Shown here: positions 11,703-22,694 of the stretch, piece after piece | How the letters are laid out: every line of letters begins with the position of its first letter | Position numbering within the stretch: the first letter of the stretch is position 1 | Assembly: GCA_958296345.1 (NCBI GenBank) | Contig: CATQIJ010000013.1 | Coordinates: 310,001-374,000 of the forward strand | From: an uncultured Rhizobiaceae bacterium | GTDB taxonomy: Bacteria; Pseudomonadota; Alphaproteobacteria; Rhizobiales; Rhizobiaceae | DNA: 64,000 nucleotides | Direction: 5' to 3' | Notes under the pieces: model-generated | Told to the model about the DNA's origin: nothing | Database searches by the model: none | The model's input: the letters and a program-made list of their open reading frames with translations, nothing else | Position numbers and translations under genes: made by a program

Positions 11703-12029
11703 ATGCTTAAAACAATTGCCAAACTAATCGGATTTATTGCACTTGCAATGACGGTGATCACTGCCATTCTCGACCTAACCCGTACAATCGCAAATTCTGC
11801 TTTAACTATTACGTCATTAGGACTGGAATGGTTTAATTTCCACCTACCAAGCCTAAATGGTTTTCAGGTTGGAATTCAACGCAAACTGGGCGTGCCTTGG
11901 TTATGGGAAAGTGTCATACAAAATATCTTGCTAGCACCAAGCTGGCTGGTATTTGGTGTCATAGCCATCATCTTTTTATGGCTTGGTCGTCGCAAAGACC
12001 GCTGTTGGCGCCAACGCTTTGGTAGTTAA
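11703..12029 (+). CDS. Small membrane protein of unknown function
   Basis: Two hydrophobic segments; likely start [10 protein letters not shown] inside ORF 11673..12029. Confidence 0.6.
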   Translation: MLKTIAKLIGFIALAMTVITAILDLTRTIANSALTITSLGLEWFNFHLPSLNGFQVGIQRKLGVPWLWESVIQNILLAPSWLVFGVIAIIFLWLGRRKDRCWRQRFGS

Positions 12030-12049
12030 TTCAACATGAGGAAAATAAA

Positions 12050-12715
12050 ATGTTTCTTGCTCAAATGTTCGACCGAAAATTGAATAAACCAAGCGCATCA
12101 ACTGCACTTCCTGGGCGCAGTGAAGCAATTGATAGTGGAACTCATCATTTTATTTCTGGTGCGGCTATTCATGGCCCTTATCCAGAAGGCATGGAGACTG
12201 CAATGTTTGGCATGGGATGTTTTTGGGGAGTAGAGCGTATGTTCTGGTCTCTTGAGGGTGTTCATATTACTGCCGTTGGATATGCAGCAGGATTTACTCC
12301 TAACGCTACTTATAAGGAAGTTTGCTCTGGCATGACGGGGCATAATGAAGTTGTGTTTGTAGTTTATGACCCAAGCGTTATTTCTTACGAAGCTCTATTA
12401 AAGGTCTTTTGGGAAAATCATAATCCAACTCAAGGCAATAAGCAGGGTAATGATCTTGGTACACAATATCGCTCTGGCATTTACACCTATAACAACGATC
12501 AACGCATGGCAGCAATTTCATCTAAGGATGTTTATCAAGAAGCTCTGCAAAAATCGGGCGTTAGCAATACCATCACGACGGAAATTGAAGACGCAAAAGA
12601 GTTTTATTTCGCAGAAGAGGCTCACCAGCAATATTTAGCCAAAAACCCACAAGGATATTGCGGTGTTGGGGGTGTAGGTGTTTCTTGCCCTATTGGAACT
12701 GGTGTCTCTACTTAA
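12050..12715 (+). CDS. msrA: Peptide-methionine (S)-S-oxide reductase
   Basis: [36 protein letters not shown]. Confidence 0.95.
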   Translation: MFLAQMFDRKLNKPSASTALPGRSEAIDSGTHHFISGAAIHGPYPEGMETAMFGMGCFWGVERMFWSLEGVHITAVGYAAGFTPNATYKEVCSGMTGHNEVVFVVYDPSVISYEALLKVFWENHNPTQGNKQGNDLGTQYRSGIYTYNNDQRMAAISSKDVYQEALQKSGVSNTITTEIEDAKEFYFAEEAHQQYLAKNPQGYCGVGGVGVSCPIGTGVST

Positions 12716-12719
12716 GCTA

Positions 12720-13805
12720 CTATCTGAAAGCAGGCCTAGGTGTGGGAATAGGAATATTCCCATCTGGCAGATAGTTTACTGTTTTATTGAGGCTAAAAAC
12801 TGGTACGCCAGCAGCTTCAATTGCTTTACCTTTTAAGACTCTTGCAGCAGAAAACTTAGGCAACTTAATAGTTGGTGCAACAAATGCTGCGGCGATTGGC
12901 TTATGTGTTGCCGCCTCTAAACTTGGTGCATTGGCGGAAAGCACTGCAGAACATGCTTGCGGCAAATCTCTAACGGTTAACTCACGGCGCGGTTTTTTCT
13001 TTACTGGTTTTGCAGGTTTTTTCTTAGGTGCAAACTCAACATTAAACCACCAGTCTAATGAACCATCACTACAGCCTGTCTTATTAGGTGTAGCATTTTG
13101 TTTTTTGCAATTGGGCGAACCAGCAGGACACCCCATACGAAGGTGGAAATGATAATGATGTCCCCATGTTGGGCGTATCTTACTTAGCCACTTTCGGTTG
13201 CCTTTAACCGTATCACAAAGTTGCTTTTTAATACCGGGGTGTACTAACACACGTTCAACTTCACGAAAACTTGCAGCATGATAGAGCAACATCGTATGGG
13301 CGCGCGTCCAACGCGATTGATCGACATAATTACTACCCTTTTTTAAAACAGAGATAGCGCTAGTGTTTTCACGTTCTTTATAGGTCATGCGCTTGTTTGG
13401 CATTTGTGTTAGCCAAAGATCAGCATCTAATCCCATCTGATGAGAGCGGTGACCTGTTAGCATTGGCCCCCCTCTTGGTTGGGAGATATCTCCTACAAGT
13501 AAGCCATTCCACCCATCCTTTTTGGCTTTATAGGATAATTGCTCAACTATGCTGATTAATTTTGGATGCCCCCAACGACGATTGCGAGAGAGTCGCATGG
13601 CTTGCCAATTAGGGCCATCAACAGGAATTGCCACCGCACCTGCAATACAGCCTTTTGTGTAAAACCCGTGGGCAGCTGGCTTAAGAGCTGCTGGCATGGA
13701 TCTATTGCCAAAAAGCTTTTTTGCTGGTGTTTGCGCAGAGGCAACCTCTGGTGTTAAAAATGTAAGTGCTAACGCAGCGCATAAATATCTTGATAACTTA
13801 GCCAT
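12720..13805 (-). CDS. mepA: Penicillin-insensitive murein endopeptidase
   Basis: GDISQPRGGPMLTGHRSHQMGLDADLWL and WGHHYHFHLRMGCP motifs; ORF extends to 13826. Confidence 0.9.
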   Translation of the reverse strand: MAKLSRYLCAALALTFLTPEVASAQTPAKKLFGNRSMPAALKPAAHGFYTKGCIAGAVAIPVDGPNWQAMRLSRNRRWGHPKLISIVEQLSYKAKKDGWNGLLVGDISQPRGGPMLTGHRSHQMGLDADLWLTQMPNKRMTYKERENTSAISVLKKGSNYVDQSRWTRAHTMLLYHAASFREVERVLVHPGIKKQLCDTVKGNRKWLSKIRPTWGHHYHFHLRMGCPAGSPNCKKQNATPNKTGCSDGSLDWWFNVEFAPKKKPAKPVKKKPRRELTVRDLPQACSAVLSANAPSLEAATHKPIAAAFVAPTIKLPKFSAARVLKGKAIEAAGVPVFSLNKTVNYLPDGNIPIPTPRPAFR

Positions 13806-13887
13806 AAAACTCTCAAAAAGAATCACTTCAAATGATTACGTTAGGAGACCTTTTGGGCTTTAATTTGTCAAATCACTCTTTCAAAAC

Positions 13888-16305
13888 TTATCCGCGCAAC
13901 GTTCCACCAGTTGCTTTTTCGACGGTTGCAATAATCTTATTACTGACAGTAGCAATATCTTCATCTGTAAGCGTTTTGTCTTTTGGTTGAAGTAATACTT
14001 CGATGGCAATGGACTTTTTGTTTTCACCCAAAGAAGGACCTTCGAAAACATCAAAGACTTTTACGCCAGAGACAAGATTTTTATCTGCGCCTGTTGCCGC
14101 CTTTATAATTTTTAATGCATCGCAATCACTGTCCACGACAAAAGCAAAATCTCGCGCTAAGGATTGAAGACCTGAAAGCTCCAACGGCGGTTTTGTTTTC
14201 GTCGCTTTTTTACGGGATGCAGGTAGGTTATCCAACATAATTTCAAACCCACAGATTGGGCCTGATACATCAAGTGTCTCTAAAGTCATTGGATGTAATT
14301 CACCAAAATGACCTAGAATTAATTTTGGCCCTAGCTGGATTGTTCCAGACCTTCCAGGATGATACCACTGAGGCCCGCCTGAAACGATTTGCGCTTTTGA
14401 AGCATCCATGCCGCAAGCCTCTAATGCAGCAAATGCATCTGCTTTTGCGTCAAACACATCAACGGGTGAACCAGCATCCCGCCAATCTCTACCACCGCCC
14501 GTAAGACCCGCAGAACCACGACGAATACCACCCGCAATTCTGTGTTGAGTTTCTGGCGTATCTCCAAGATAAATACTTGCAACTTCAAACATTGCTACAT
14601 CACTTGCACCGCGATCTTGGTTGCGACCTGCTGCTGCAATAAGCCCCGGCAATAAAGAGGGGCGCATGTCCGACATCTCAACTGAAATTGGGTTCGCTAG
14701 TTTACAAGCTTCACTACCGCCGCCAAATACTTTTGCGTGGGCTTGCGGAATAAACGAATAAGTTACAGCTTCCAACATGCCGCGAGAAGCAAGAGCGCGT
14801 CTTGCATTTCTTGCGCGCGTTTGACCAGCCGTTAGAATTTTAGAGCCAACACTGCCTGTTGCTTCAAGTGGTTGAGGTTCAATGTTGTTAATGCCATGAA
14901 TTCGCATTACCTCTTCAACGATGTCAGCCTTACCAAACACATCAGGACGCCAGCTTGGAACTGCGACTTGAAGCACATCGCCCATGCCTGAAACGCCAAA
15001 CCCTAGACCCATCAAAATAGACTGACAATCTTCTGTAGAAACTTCAATGCCAGTAAGACGTTTCACTTCTGAAACAGGAAAATCAATAATAAGATTTGGC
15101 TTTGGAACTTCGCCTACAATGAGTGGTTCGGAAGCTTCACCGCCACATAATTCCATGACTAGATTGGTACCGTGGTAAAGACACGGCTCCATGAAAGAAG
15201 GATCGACACCTCGTTCAAAACGGTAACGCGCGTCTGTGTTAATACCTAAGTCTCTACCCGTGCGGGCAATGTTAAGCGGATCCCAAAGAGCTGATTCAAC
15301 TAGCACGTTTACTGTATCGTCGCCACAACCAGATGCTTCGCCGCCCATGATACCTGCAAGCGATTCAATGCCGTTATCATCTGCAATTACCGTCATCTTG
15401 TCGGTGACTTTATATTCTTTGCCATCAAGGCCCAAATAACCTTCGCCAGCTTGGCCGCGACGTACTACAAGATCGCCCTTTACTTTATCAGCATCAAAAA
15501 CGTGAAGCGGACGACCCATGTCATAAGTCACATAATTAGTAACATCGACTAAAGCTGAAATTGGACGTAAACCAATTGCCAGTAAACGTTGCTGCATCCA
15601 TTTTGGCGACGGACCATTTTTAACACCTTTGACCAATTGAAGACCAAATGCAGGACACAGGTCTTCTTGTAATTTATCAAAATCAAACTTCACATTAACA
15701 GGGCAAGCGCCATTAGATTTTGGTGCAGAAATTGCCACTGGTTTAACTGTTCCAAGGCCAGCAGCTTCTAAATCACGCGCAATGCCAGCAACACCAAGAG
15801 CGTCCGGACGGTTTGGTGTGATGCCAATTTCAATAACCGGATCATTAAGACCAGCATATTCTGCGAATGACGCACCAACTTCCATACCTTCTGGAAGATC
15901 AATAATGCCATCATGCTCTTCAGACATTGCAAGTTCACGCTCAGAACACATCATACCGTGACTTTCAACGCCGCGAATGCTGCCAACAGAAAGCGTGATA
16001 TCAAGGCCTGGTACATAAGCGCCAGGGGCTGCGAATGCCCCATAAATATTTGCACGTGCATTGGGTGCACCACAGACAACTTGTACTGGATCGCCCTCAC
16101 CTATATCGACAGATAAGACTTGAAGCTTATCAGCATCAGGGTGTTTTTCCGCGCTTAAAACTTTTGCGATTTTGAACGGTGCAAATTGCGACTTATCATC
16201 CACTTCTTCCACTTCAAGACCGATGAGCGTTAGCTTCTCGACTATTTCTTCAAGCGTTGCATCTGTTTCAAGATGGTCTTTCAACCATGAGAGTGTGAAT
16301 TTCAT
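13888..16305 (-). CDS. pheT: Phenylalanine--tRNA ligase beta subunit
   Basis: 805 aa, [33 protein letters not shown]. Confidence 0.97.
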   Translation of the reverse strand: MKFTLSWLKDHLETDATLEEIVEKLTLIGLEVEEVDDKSQFAPFKIAKVLSAEKHPDADKLQVLSVDIGEGDPVQVVCGAPNARANIYGAFAAPGAYVPGLDITLSVGSIRGVESHGMMCSERELAMSEEHDGIIDLPEGMEVGASFAEYAGLNDPVIEIGITPNRPDALGVAGIARDLEAAGLGTVKPVAISAPKSNGACPVNVKFDFDKLQEDLCPAFGLQLVKGVKNGPSPKWMQQRLLAIGLRPISALVDVTNYVTYDMGRPLHVFDADKVKGDLVVRRGQAGEGYLGLDGKEYKVTDKMTVIADDNGIESLAGIMGGEASGCGDDTVNVLVESALWDPLNIARTGRDLGINTDARYRFERGVDPSFMEPCLYHGTNLVMELCGGEASEPLIVGEVPKPNLIIDFPVSEVKRLTGIEVSTEDCQSILMGLGFGVSGMGDVLQVAVPSWRPDVFGKADIVEEVMRIHGINNIEPQPLEATGSVGSKILTAGQTRARNARRALASRGMLEAVTYSFIPQAHAKVFGGGSEACKLANPISVEMSDMRPSLLPGLIAAAGRNQDRGASDVAMFEVASIYLGDTPETQHRIAGGIRRGSAGLTGGGRDWRDAGSPVDVFDAKADAFAALEACGMDASKAQIVSGGPQWYHPGRSGTIQLGPKLILGHFGELHPMTLETLDVSGPICGFEIMLDNLPASRKKATKTKPPLELSGLQSLARDFAFVVDSDCDALKIIKAATGADKNLVSGVKVFDVFEGPSLGENKKSIAIEVLLQPKDKTLTDEDIATVSNKIIATVEKATGGTLRG

Positions 16306-16334
16306 TTTTTCGGTCCGTGTTATTCAGGTCTTAT

Positions 16335-16745
16335 TTATTGAGGTCTGGGGTAAGACGTTTCGTTAAATTTAGGAAGATCATCGCCAAGCTCTAGCCAGCT
16401 GATTTTCTTATGATGATATGAATGATGTTCAGGTGCAAAAACTGATCGATCTGCCATGAAGCCTACGTAAAAAAACATCACTTCAGAAACCTGATTATCT
16501 TTATAAGCAACCGGTGAGCCGCAGGATTTGCAAAATAGCCTGCTAAAATCACCATTGTGCCATTCAGACAAAGTCTCTTTATTTACCCAGTTAAATTGAT
16601 CTGCTTCAAAGCCTGCAAAGGAAGCAACTGGCGTACCGTTTGAACGGCGGCAATCATCACAATGACAATAGCCAACGAAATGTGTTTTATCGCTCGCTTC
16701 TATCGCAACACCACCACAACGACATGACCCAAGATGTTTACTCAT
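16335..16745 (-). CDS. GFA family (glutathione-dependent formaldehyde-activating-like) protein
   Basis: GSCRCGGVAIEA, YCHCDDCRR, FCKSCGSPV zinc motifs. Confidence 0.85.
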   Translation of the reverse strand: MSKHLGSCRCGGVAIEASDKTHFVGYCHCDDCRRSNGTPVASFAGFEADQFNWVNKETLSEWHNGDFSRLFCKSCGSPVAYKDNQVSEVMFFYVGFMADRSVFAPEHHSYHHKKISWLELGDDLPKFNETSYPRPQ

Positions 16746-17155
16746 GCCGACACCTCAATGAATTTTGTTTTTTCATAGCGCTCAAGCGTGTCGGACAGTT
16801 TCAACCAATTAATTTGCTGCCCTTCAAACGAATGAAAAGTCGGAGGAAATTTATCCGGATCATCCATAAAAGCTGTATAGAAGAAAACCAGTTCTGGTAC
16901 GCTCTCATGTTCTTGGGCAACAGGTGTTCCGCATTGATTGCAGAATGTTCTTGTGCATGTACCCTCTACATATTTGTCGAGCGTACTATTGGCTTCCCAA
17001 GTTATTTTCTCGCGCGACATTCCCACCGAAGCTATTACAGGTGCACCTGTTGACCTGCAGCAATCATCGCAATGACAATAAACACTTACTCCCGGTTCTG
17101 CCTGAACCGAAATCACAACACTTTCGCATCTACAATGGCCTCGGTGTGGTGTCAT
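16742..17155 (-). CDS. GFA family protein, tandem paralogue
   Basis: GHCRCESVVISV, YCHCDDCCRSTGAPV, FCNQCGTPV; overlaps its neighbour by 4 bp. Confidence 0.85.
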   Translation of the reverse strand: MTPHRGHCRCESVVISVQAEPGVSVYCHCDDCCRSTGAPVIASVGMSREKITWEANSTLDKYVEGTCTRTFCNQCGTPVAQEHESVPELVFFYTAFMDDPDKFPPTFHSFEGQQINWLKLSDTLERYEKTKFIEVSA

Positions 17156-17673
17156 TTCTTGGGTGCTGCTTTCTTTGTTGTTTTTCGTGTTGATGACTTG
17201 CGAACGGGCTTTTTACGTTTTGCCGCTGCTCGCGTCTTCTTACGCTCTTTGAGTTCATCAAAAATTACAAAGCCAATTTTCATTCCGTCATCTTCATCCG
17301 GGTTTTCCTCAGGATTGTCGGATTTAACGGGCGCTTTGGTAAACGTCAGTGACATTTGTTCAACGTGCTGAACAATCGTGACTGGTGCACTATCTGCGGG
17401 GTTCATGCCATCAATGCGCATCAAGTCTCCATCGATTGGCATAAGACCTAGTACCTTTATCGGCCCCATTGAAGAGAACGTAATAACTTCGAGCTTTTCT
17501 TTTTTAGGGTCAAATTGCTCGTTCATAGCAAAAATTTGCTTTGCCACAGATTGCGCTGCTTCCTCAGCTCCATTTTCACATGAAGTCTTGCCCCACTCAG
17601 CCTCACTAGGTAGATTCTCCAACATGGTTGCAAAATCACCCTTTAATAAAGCTGCATCTGAGAATCGTGTCAT
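17152..17673 (-). CDS. Conserved hypothetical protein with lysine/arginine-rich C-terminal tail
   Basis: Overlaps pheS and the GFA gene by 4 bp each; tail [30 protein letters not shown]. Confidence 0.75.
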   Translation of the reverse strand: MTRFSDAALLKGDFATMLENLPSEAEWGKTSCENGAEEAAQSVAKQIFAMNEQFDPKKEKLEVITFSSMGPIKVLGLMPIDGDLMRIDGMNPADSAPVTIVQHVEQMSLTFTKAPVKSDNPEENPDEDDGMKIGFVIFDELKERKKTRAAAKRKKPVRKSSTRKTTKKAAPKK

Positions 17674-18752
17674 TGTGAAAGGCCCCCAAACAAGGTTGGT
17701 AAGTCAAGCGGTCTGAAACCATAGTGTTTCATCCAACGTACATCTGCATCAAAAAAAGCACGAAGGTCTGGCATTCCGTATTTTAGCATGGCAATACGAT
17801 CAATGCCGATGCCCCATGCGAAGCCTTGATAGACGTCCGGATCAAGTCCACCCGAGCGCAACACATTTGGATGCAACATGCCGCAGCCAAGAATTTCCAT
17901 CCAGTCAGTGCCTTCGCCAAATTTTACTTCATTGCCAGAACGATCGCACTGAATATCTACTTCTAATGAAGGTTCAGTAAACGGGAAGAAAGACGGGCGG
18001 AAGCGCATGTTGACGTTATCGACTTCGAAGAACGTTTTACAGAATTCTTCCAAAACCCATTTAAGGTTTGTTATGTTTGATTTTTTATCAACTACCAAAC
18101 CTTCTAACTGGTGAAACATTGGCGAGTGCGTTGCATCTGCATCACAGCGATAGGTTTTTCCCGGAATAATAATGCGGATTGGCGGCTCTTGATTTTCCAT
18201 CGTACGGATTTGAACGGGTGATGTATGTGTGCGTAGAACTTTGCGCTCACCTTTTTCATCTTCTTGCATAAAGAAGGTATCGTGCATTTCACGGGCTGGA
18301 TGACCTTCTGGAAAGTTCAGCGCTGAGAAATTATAATAATCTGTTTCAATCTCAGGCCCTTCGGCAACTGAAAAACCCATGTCTGCAAAAATTGCGGTAA
18401 TTTCATCCATGACTTGAGAGATTGGGTGAATGCGCCCTGCTTCTGATGGTGATTGGCGAACTGGTAATGTTACATCCGTTTTTTCAGAAGCTAAACGAAT
18501 TTCCATTGCAGCGCGTTTAAGAACTTCTTTGCGCTCGTTGATCGCATCAGTGATTGCAGCTTTCAAAGCATTAAGTGCTGGACCTTGAACTTTACGCTCT
18601 TCGTCAGACATTTTGCCTAAGGTCTTCATCACATCAGAGATAGAACCTTTTTTGCCCAGCGAAGCTACGCGAACAGCTTCAAGTGCCGCTTCATCGCTTG
18701 CTTGCTCGATGTCAGCACGGGTAGAGGTTTCCAGTTCTGCAATATCAGTCAT
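17670..18752 (-). CDS. pheS: Phenylalanine--tRNA ligase alpha subunit
   Basis: 360 aa class II aa[34 protein letters not shown]-like C-terminus. Confidence 0.97.
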   Translation of the reverse strand: MTDIAELETSTRADIEQASDEAALEAVRVASLGKKGSISDVMKTLGKMSDEERKVQGPALNALKAAITDAINERKEVLKRAAMEIRLASEKTDVTLPVRQSPSEAGRIHPISQVMDEITAIFADMGFSVAEGPEIETDYYNFSALNFPEGHPAREMHDTFFMQEDEKGERKVLRTHTSPVQIRTMENQEPPIRIIIPGKTYRCDADATHSPMFHQLEGLVVDKKSNITNLKWVLEEFCKTFFEVDNVNMRFRPSFFPFTEPSLEVDIQCDRSGNEVKFGEGTDWMEILGCGMLHPNVLRSGGLDPDVYQGFAWGIGIDRIAMLKYGMPDLRAFFDADVRWMKHYGFRPLDLPTLFGGLSQ

Positions 18753-18802
18753 GTTTTTTCATTCTTAAATGGTAAGTCGTTGATGTAAGCTTTAGCTCAA
18801 AA

Positions 18803-18837
18803 TAAAAAACCGCACCAGCTTATTAGCCAGCGCGGTT
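18803..18837 (-). terminator. Rho-independent terminator after rplT
   Basis: Minus strand: AACCGCGCTGGC-TAATAA-GCTGGTGCGGTT followed by a T run. Confidence 0.75.
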
Positions 18838-18867
18838 CCTATATATTCAAATTTTGAAACCCGCTGA

Positions 18868-19269
18868 TTATTTAACAGCGCCTTCAAATTCGTTTTCTGT
18901 GTGATTTTTCAAGTAAGCCAAAGCTTCTTTTGCTTTTGCAACCATTGCAGCAAATGCTTGCGGCTCGTGGATAGCAATGTCTGAAAGAACCTTACGGTCA
19001 ACTTCGATACCTGCTTTAGTCATACCGTCTACAAGACGAGCATATGTCAAACCGTGCTCACGTGCAGCAGCGTTGATACGCTGGATCCACAATGAACGGA
19101 AATTACGCTTGCGCGTTTTACGGTCGCGGTATGCATATTGACCCGCTTTTTCTACAGCCTGACGTGCAACACGGATCGTGTTTTTACGTGCGCCATAATA
19201 GCCTTTTGCTTTTTTTAATACTTTTTTGTGTTTTGCGTGTGCTGTGACGCCGCGTTTTACTCTAGCCAT
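18868..19269 (-). CDS. rplT: 50S ribosomal protein L20
   Basis: [33 protein letters not shown]. Confidence 0.98.
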   Translation of the reverse strand: MARVKRGVTAHAKHKKVLKKAKGYYGARKNTIRVARQAVEKAGQYAYRDRKTRKRNFRSLWIQRINAAAREHGLTYARLVDGMTKAGIEVDRKVLSDIAIHEPQAFAAMVAKAKEALAYLKNHTENEFEGAVK

Positions 19270-19300
19270 GATTTAGCTCCTATATCTTGATGTACGCGAC

Positions 19301-19501
19301 TTACTTTGAGTAAGGCATAAATTGCTTGACGATTCTTGCATCTGCATCACAAAGCACCATGGTGCCGCGTGCGTTACGCAAAAACTTGTTGGAACGTTTG
19401 ATCATACCGTGCTGTTTACCAGCACCCGCAGCTTTTACTTTGCCACTGGCTGTCGTTTTGAAGCGTTTCTTCACGCTTGATTTGGTCTTCATCTTGGGCA
19501 T
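19301..19501 (-). CDS. rpmI: 50S ribosomal protein L35
   Basis: [37 protein letters not shown]. Confidence 0.98.
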   Translation of the reverse strand: MPKMKTKSSVKKRFKTTASGKVKAAGAGKQHGMIKRSNKFLRNARGTMVLCDADARIVKQFMPYSK

Positions 19502-19548
19502 TTCGCTCTCCTTAAATTAAGCACCAGACCAAAGTCTGGAAAAATCAA

Positions 19549-19573
19549 AAGCCCCGCTGACCAAAGCGGAGCT
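19549..19573 (-). terminator. Hairpin upstream of rpmI (terminator or leader structure)
   Basis: Minus strand AGCTCCGCTTTGGTCAGCGGGGCTTTTGATTTTT. Confidence 0.5.
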
Positions 19574-19659
19574 CGCGTTAAAACCATCATGGCATGCCCT
19601 GCCAGACGATCAGTAATGTGCATAAAGCCTAAATTGCATGTTTTTGCAAGCAAAATGAC

Positions 19660-20148
19660 TCAATTATTAGAATAATCCTTCCACCTGATGGAAATGTGCT
19701 TGCCCTCACCTTTTTTGAGATCTTTCCTACATATCAACTGACTGCATATCTCAAATTTCTCATTAATTTTTATGATTAGAACTTTGTTGAAATTACCTGT
19801 TCGCTTAACAAGAACTTTATCATGGGTTTTGAAAGGCGTAATTGTTTTTACTTCAATGAAATCATTGCCTAAGCGCCCATCTGAACCTTGAGCGTAATTT
19901 TTGTGTAGCTTTAAACCTAGCGTTATAGCTGCATATAACTCGCCAATATCACCATAAACGTTCAAATGCTGTCCAGTTTTGTTGTGATAGTTTTGGGCAG
20001 TGAAGATTAAATCTTTAAAAACTGGGATTAATTTAAGATTAGCATTGAGGTATTTTACACGCCATTCATGCTTCTGAATTTGCTTATCAATCTCAACTCG
20101 ACCCATCCATTCGTCATCACCCCAAACAGCATCATCAGTTCCCAGCAT
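19660..20148 (-). CDS. Hypothetical protein, possible PD-(D/E)XK nuclease-like fold
   Basis: Motif GELYAAITLGLKL...QGSDGRLGNDFIEVKTI resembles restriction-endonuclease-like D...ExK. Confidence 0.6.
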   Translation of the reverse strand: MLGTDDAVWGDDEWMGRVEIDKQIQKHEWRVKYLNANLKLIPVFKDLIFTAQNYHNKTGQHLNVYGDIGELYAAITLGLKLHKNYAQGSDGRLGNDFIEVKTITPFKTHDKVLVKRTGNFNKVLIIKINEKFEICSQLICRKDLKKGEGKHISIRWKDYSNN

Positions 20149-20232
20149 TTCGCACCTACATTATAATTTCCACAATAGAAAACTTATAGATAAGGTTTTA
20201 ATTTAGGTTCTGGGAAGTATTTCAAATTGTAA

Positions 20233-20262
20233 TAAAAAAAGCCGAGCAATACCCGGCTTACT
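20233..20262 (-). terminator. Rho-independent terminator after infC
   Basis: Minus strand AAGCCGGGTATTGCTCGGCTTTTTTTATT. Confidence 0.8.
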
Positions 20263-20283
20263 TAAACTATACTGTTAATTCGC

Positions 20284-20823
20284 TTATTTGATCGGCGAAA
20301 CAACCATCATCATCTGACGGCCTTCAAGTTTTGGCTCTGCTTCTACTTTTGCAGTGTTGACCAATTGCTCTTTAACCTTGACCAGTAGTTGCATACCCAG
20401 TTCCATATGAGCCATTTCACGACCACGGAAACGAAGTGTAACTTTCACTTTATCGCCATCAGCCAAAAACTTTTCTACCGCGCGCATTTTCACGTCATAA
20501 TCATGCGTATCGATGTTCGGGCGCATTTTAATTTCTTTGACGGATTGCGTTTTCTGCTTTTTACGAGCTTCCGTAGCTTTTTTCTGAGCTTGGAATTTAT
20601 ATTTACCAAAATCCAGAATTTTACAGATAGGTGGGTTGTTGTTTGGGGAAATTTCTACAAGGTCTAAACCTTGCTCAACAGCAAGCTCTCTGGCTCTTTC
20701 GATGGATACTGTGCCGTGGTTTTCACCTTCAGCATCAATGAGTTGCACTTCTGTTGATAGAATGTCTTCGTTTGAACGAGGGCCGCCTTTTTGCTGCGCT
20801 GTTGCTCTATGTGGTCTGCGAAT
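20284..20823 (-). CDS. infC: Translation initiation factor IF-3, predicted AUU start
   Basis: Track ORF (start 20748) extends in frame upstream as [36 protein letters not shown] at 20823-20821 preceded by AGGAG with 9-nt spacing; no upstream ATG/GTG/TTG start recognised. Confidence 0.9.
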   Translation of the reverse strand: MRRPHRATAQQKGGPRSNEDILSTEVQLIDAEGENHGTVSIERARELAVEQGLDLVEISPNNNPPICKILDFGKYKFQAQKKATEARKKQKTQSVKEIKMRPNIDTHDYDVKMRAVEKFLADGDKVKVTLRFRGREMAHMELGMQLLVKVKEQLVNTAKVEAEPKLEGRQMMMVVSPIK

Positions 20824-21014
20824 GGTCGTATTCTCCTGAGTTATTTTTATTTTCTTTGTGATATTTCACGAAGATGGAGCATTAGTTAGCATGATTCAAT
20901 TCAAAAATCATGTATTTTTCTTATCCAAGTTTAACAGAATTATTCATCGACACATGCCTTTGATTTGCAAAGCTAAACCAGATACTGATATCGCAATAGA
21001 ATAGCGAGCAAAAT

Positions 21015-21797
21015 ATGACAGTTAACGCACCCGAGTTTATCCAAGTTGGCGAAGATAATAACGCCCGTAAGATTGCAATTAGGCATCGTGATGGCAAATC
21101 ACCCGGGCTTGTATGGCTTGGTGGCTATCGCTCGGATATGATTGGCACAAAAGCTGAGGCGCTTGATCAATGGGCTGAGGCTCAAGGCCATGCTTCTTGT
21201 CGGCATGATTATTCTGGTCATGGTGAATCTGGTGGTGAATTTATTGAAGGAACTATTTCTCGGTGGCTAGAAGAAAGTCTTGCGGTGTTTGATGAAAAAT
21301 GTGCGAAAGGCTCTCACATTTTAGTAGGATCGTCGATGGGTGGTTGGGTTGCGCTTCGAATGGTTCAAGAACTTGCTAAACGCGGCGAAAGCCATCGCCT
21401 CAAAGCTTTATTGCTTCTTGCACCTGCACCTGATTTTCCACATGAATTGATGAAGCCGCATTTAAGCGACGATCAAAAGTCACAACTTCAAACTCGTGGG
21501 TATATGGAAGAGCCTTCTGAATATTCAGATGAACCAAACATTTTTACCAAAGCACTTTTTGATGACGGCGATAACAACTGCATCATGGAGGGCATGATTG
21601 AGACTGGGTGCCCGGTTCATATTATACAAGGCATGAATGACCCTGATGTTCCTTATCAACACGCAATGAAGTTAGTTACGCATTTACCAAATGAAAACGT
21701 ATCTATGACTCTGGTTAAAGATGGCGATCACCGCTTATCTCGCGAGCAGGATATTGCGCTCTTAATTAGAACCGTTGAGGCACTCATCAATGCGTAA
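21015..21797 (+). CDS. Alpha/beta hydrolase
   Basis: GSSMGGWVAL nucleophile elbow, GDHRLS catalytic His region. Confidence 0.85.
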   Translation: MTVNAPEFIQVGEDNNARKIAIRHRDGKSPGLVWLGGYRSDMIGTKAEALDQWAEAQGHASCRHDYSGHGESGGEFIEGTISRWLEESLAVFDEKCAKGSHILVGSSMGGWVALRMVQELAKRGESHRLKALLLLAPAPDFPHELMKPHLSDDQKSQLQTRGYMEEPSEYSDEPNIFTKALFDDGDNNCIMEGMIETGCPVHIIQGMNDPDVPYQHAMKLVTHLPNENVSMTLVKDGDHRLSREQDIALLIRTVEALINA

Positions 21798-22494
21798 GAG
21801 CTTTCATGGGCCACTTGCTCGCAGTAAAAATTCACCTCCGCCAGATTTTACCTACACGCCACCAGCTGATAATGGCTTAGACATTATCCATGTTGATTGT
21901 GATATTCTTGTCCTTTCAAAGCCAGCTAATTTATTGAGCGTTCCTGGCAACAAAGAAGGTCATGCAGATTGTTTGGAAAATCGTGCCTTAAAAGAATTCC
22001 CTGATGCGCGTGTTGTTCACCGATTAGATAGAGGCACATCAGGCATCCTTATTATGGCGCTCAATCCAAACTCTCACCGCCATCTTGGGCTTCAATTTGA
22101 AAAACGTAAAACAGCCAAAACCTATATCGCTGAAGTGATTGGCTTCGTTGAAAAAGATAACGGTCACATTGAGCTACCCATGCGCACGGATTGGTATAAT
22201 CGCCCAAAGCAAATGGTTGATACTTATTTTGGGCGTGAAGCGATTACAGATTGGGAAGTGATTTCACGAGCGAGTGAAACAACGCGTCTGAAACTTCATC
22301 CAAAAACTGGCCGTTCACACCAACTACGCGTTCATTTACAAGAACTTGGTCATCCGATTTTAGGAGATAGCTTTTACGCGCCAGACTATGCGGTTGCTAT
22401 GTCTAATCGCCTATTACTTCATGCCGAGACACTTGAGCTTTTTCACCCAAATAATGGGGAACGGGTGAGCTTTACCTCACCCTGTCCGTTTTAA
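21790..22494 (+). CDS. RluA-family pseudouridine synthase
   Basis: VVHRLDRGTSGILIMALN, KTGRSHQLRVHLQELGHPILGDSFYA. Confidence 0.9.
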   Translation: MRKSFHGPLARSKNSPPPDFTYTPPADNGLDIIHVDCDILVLSKPANLLSVPGNKEGHADCLENRALKEFPDARVVHRLDRGTSGILIMALNPNSHRHLGLQFEKRKTAKTYIAEVIGFVEKDNGHIELPMRTDWYNRPKQMVDTYFGREAITDWEVISRASETTRLKLHPKTGRSHQLRVHLQELGHPILGDSFYAPDYAVAMSNRLLLHAETLELFHPNNGERVSFTSPCPF

Positions 22495-22523
22495 GAGAAA
22501 ACCCAGGTTCAGAAATTTGGCCT

Positions 22524-22687
22524 GCCTCCTCCTTGTGGGGAGGCTAGTGAGCCGAGGCATAGCCGAAGGGGAACTGGTGGGGGTAACGCAGTTGAGTTTG
22601 GCTGATTGATTTATTACCAGCGGCAGAACCCTCACCCACTCTGCTGAGCTTCGCTTGCAATCGTGAGCCTCCCCACAAGGAGGAGGC
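22524..22687. repeat. Intergenic element with perfect 22-bp terminal inverted repeats
   Basis: gcctcctccttgtggggaggct (22524-22545) and agcctccccacaaggaggaggc (22666-22687) are exact reverse complements. Confidence 0.85.
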
Positions 22688-22694
22688 AAAACAT

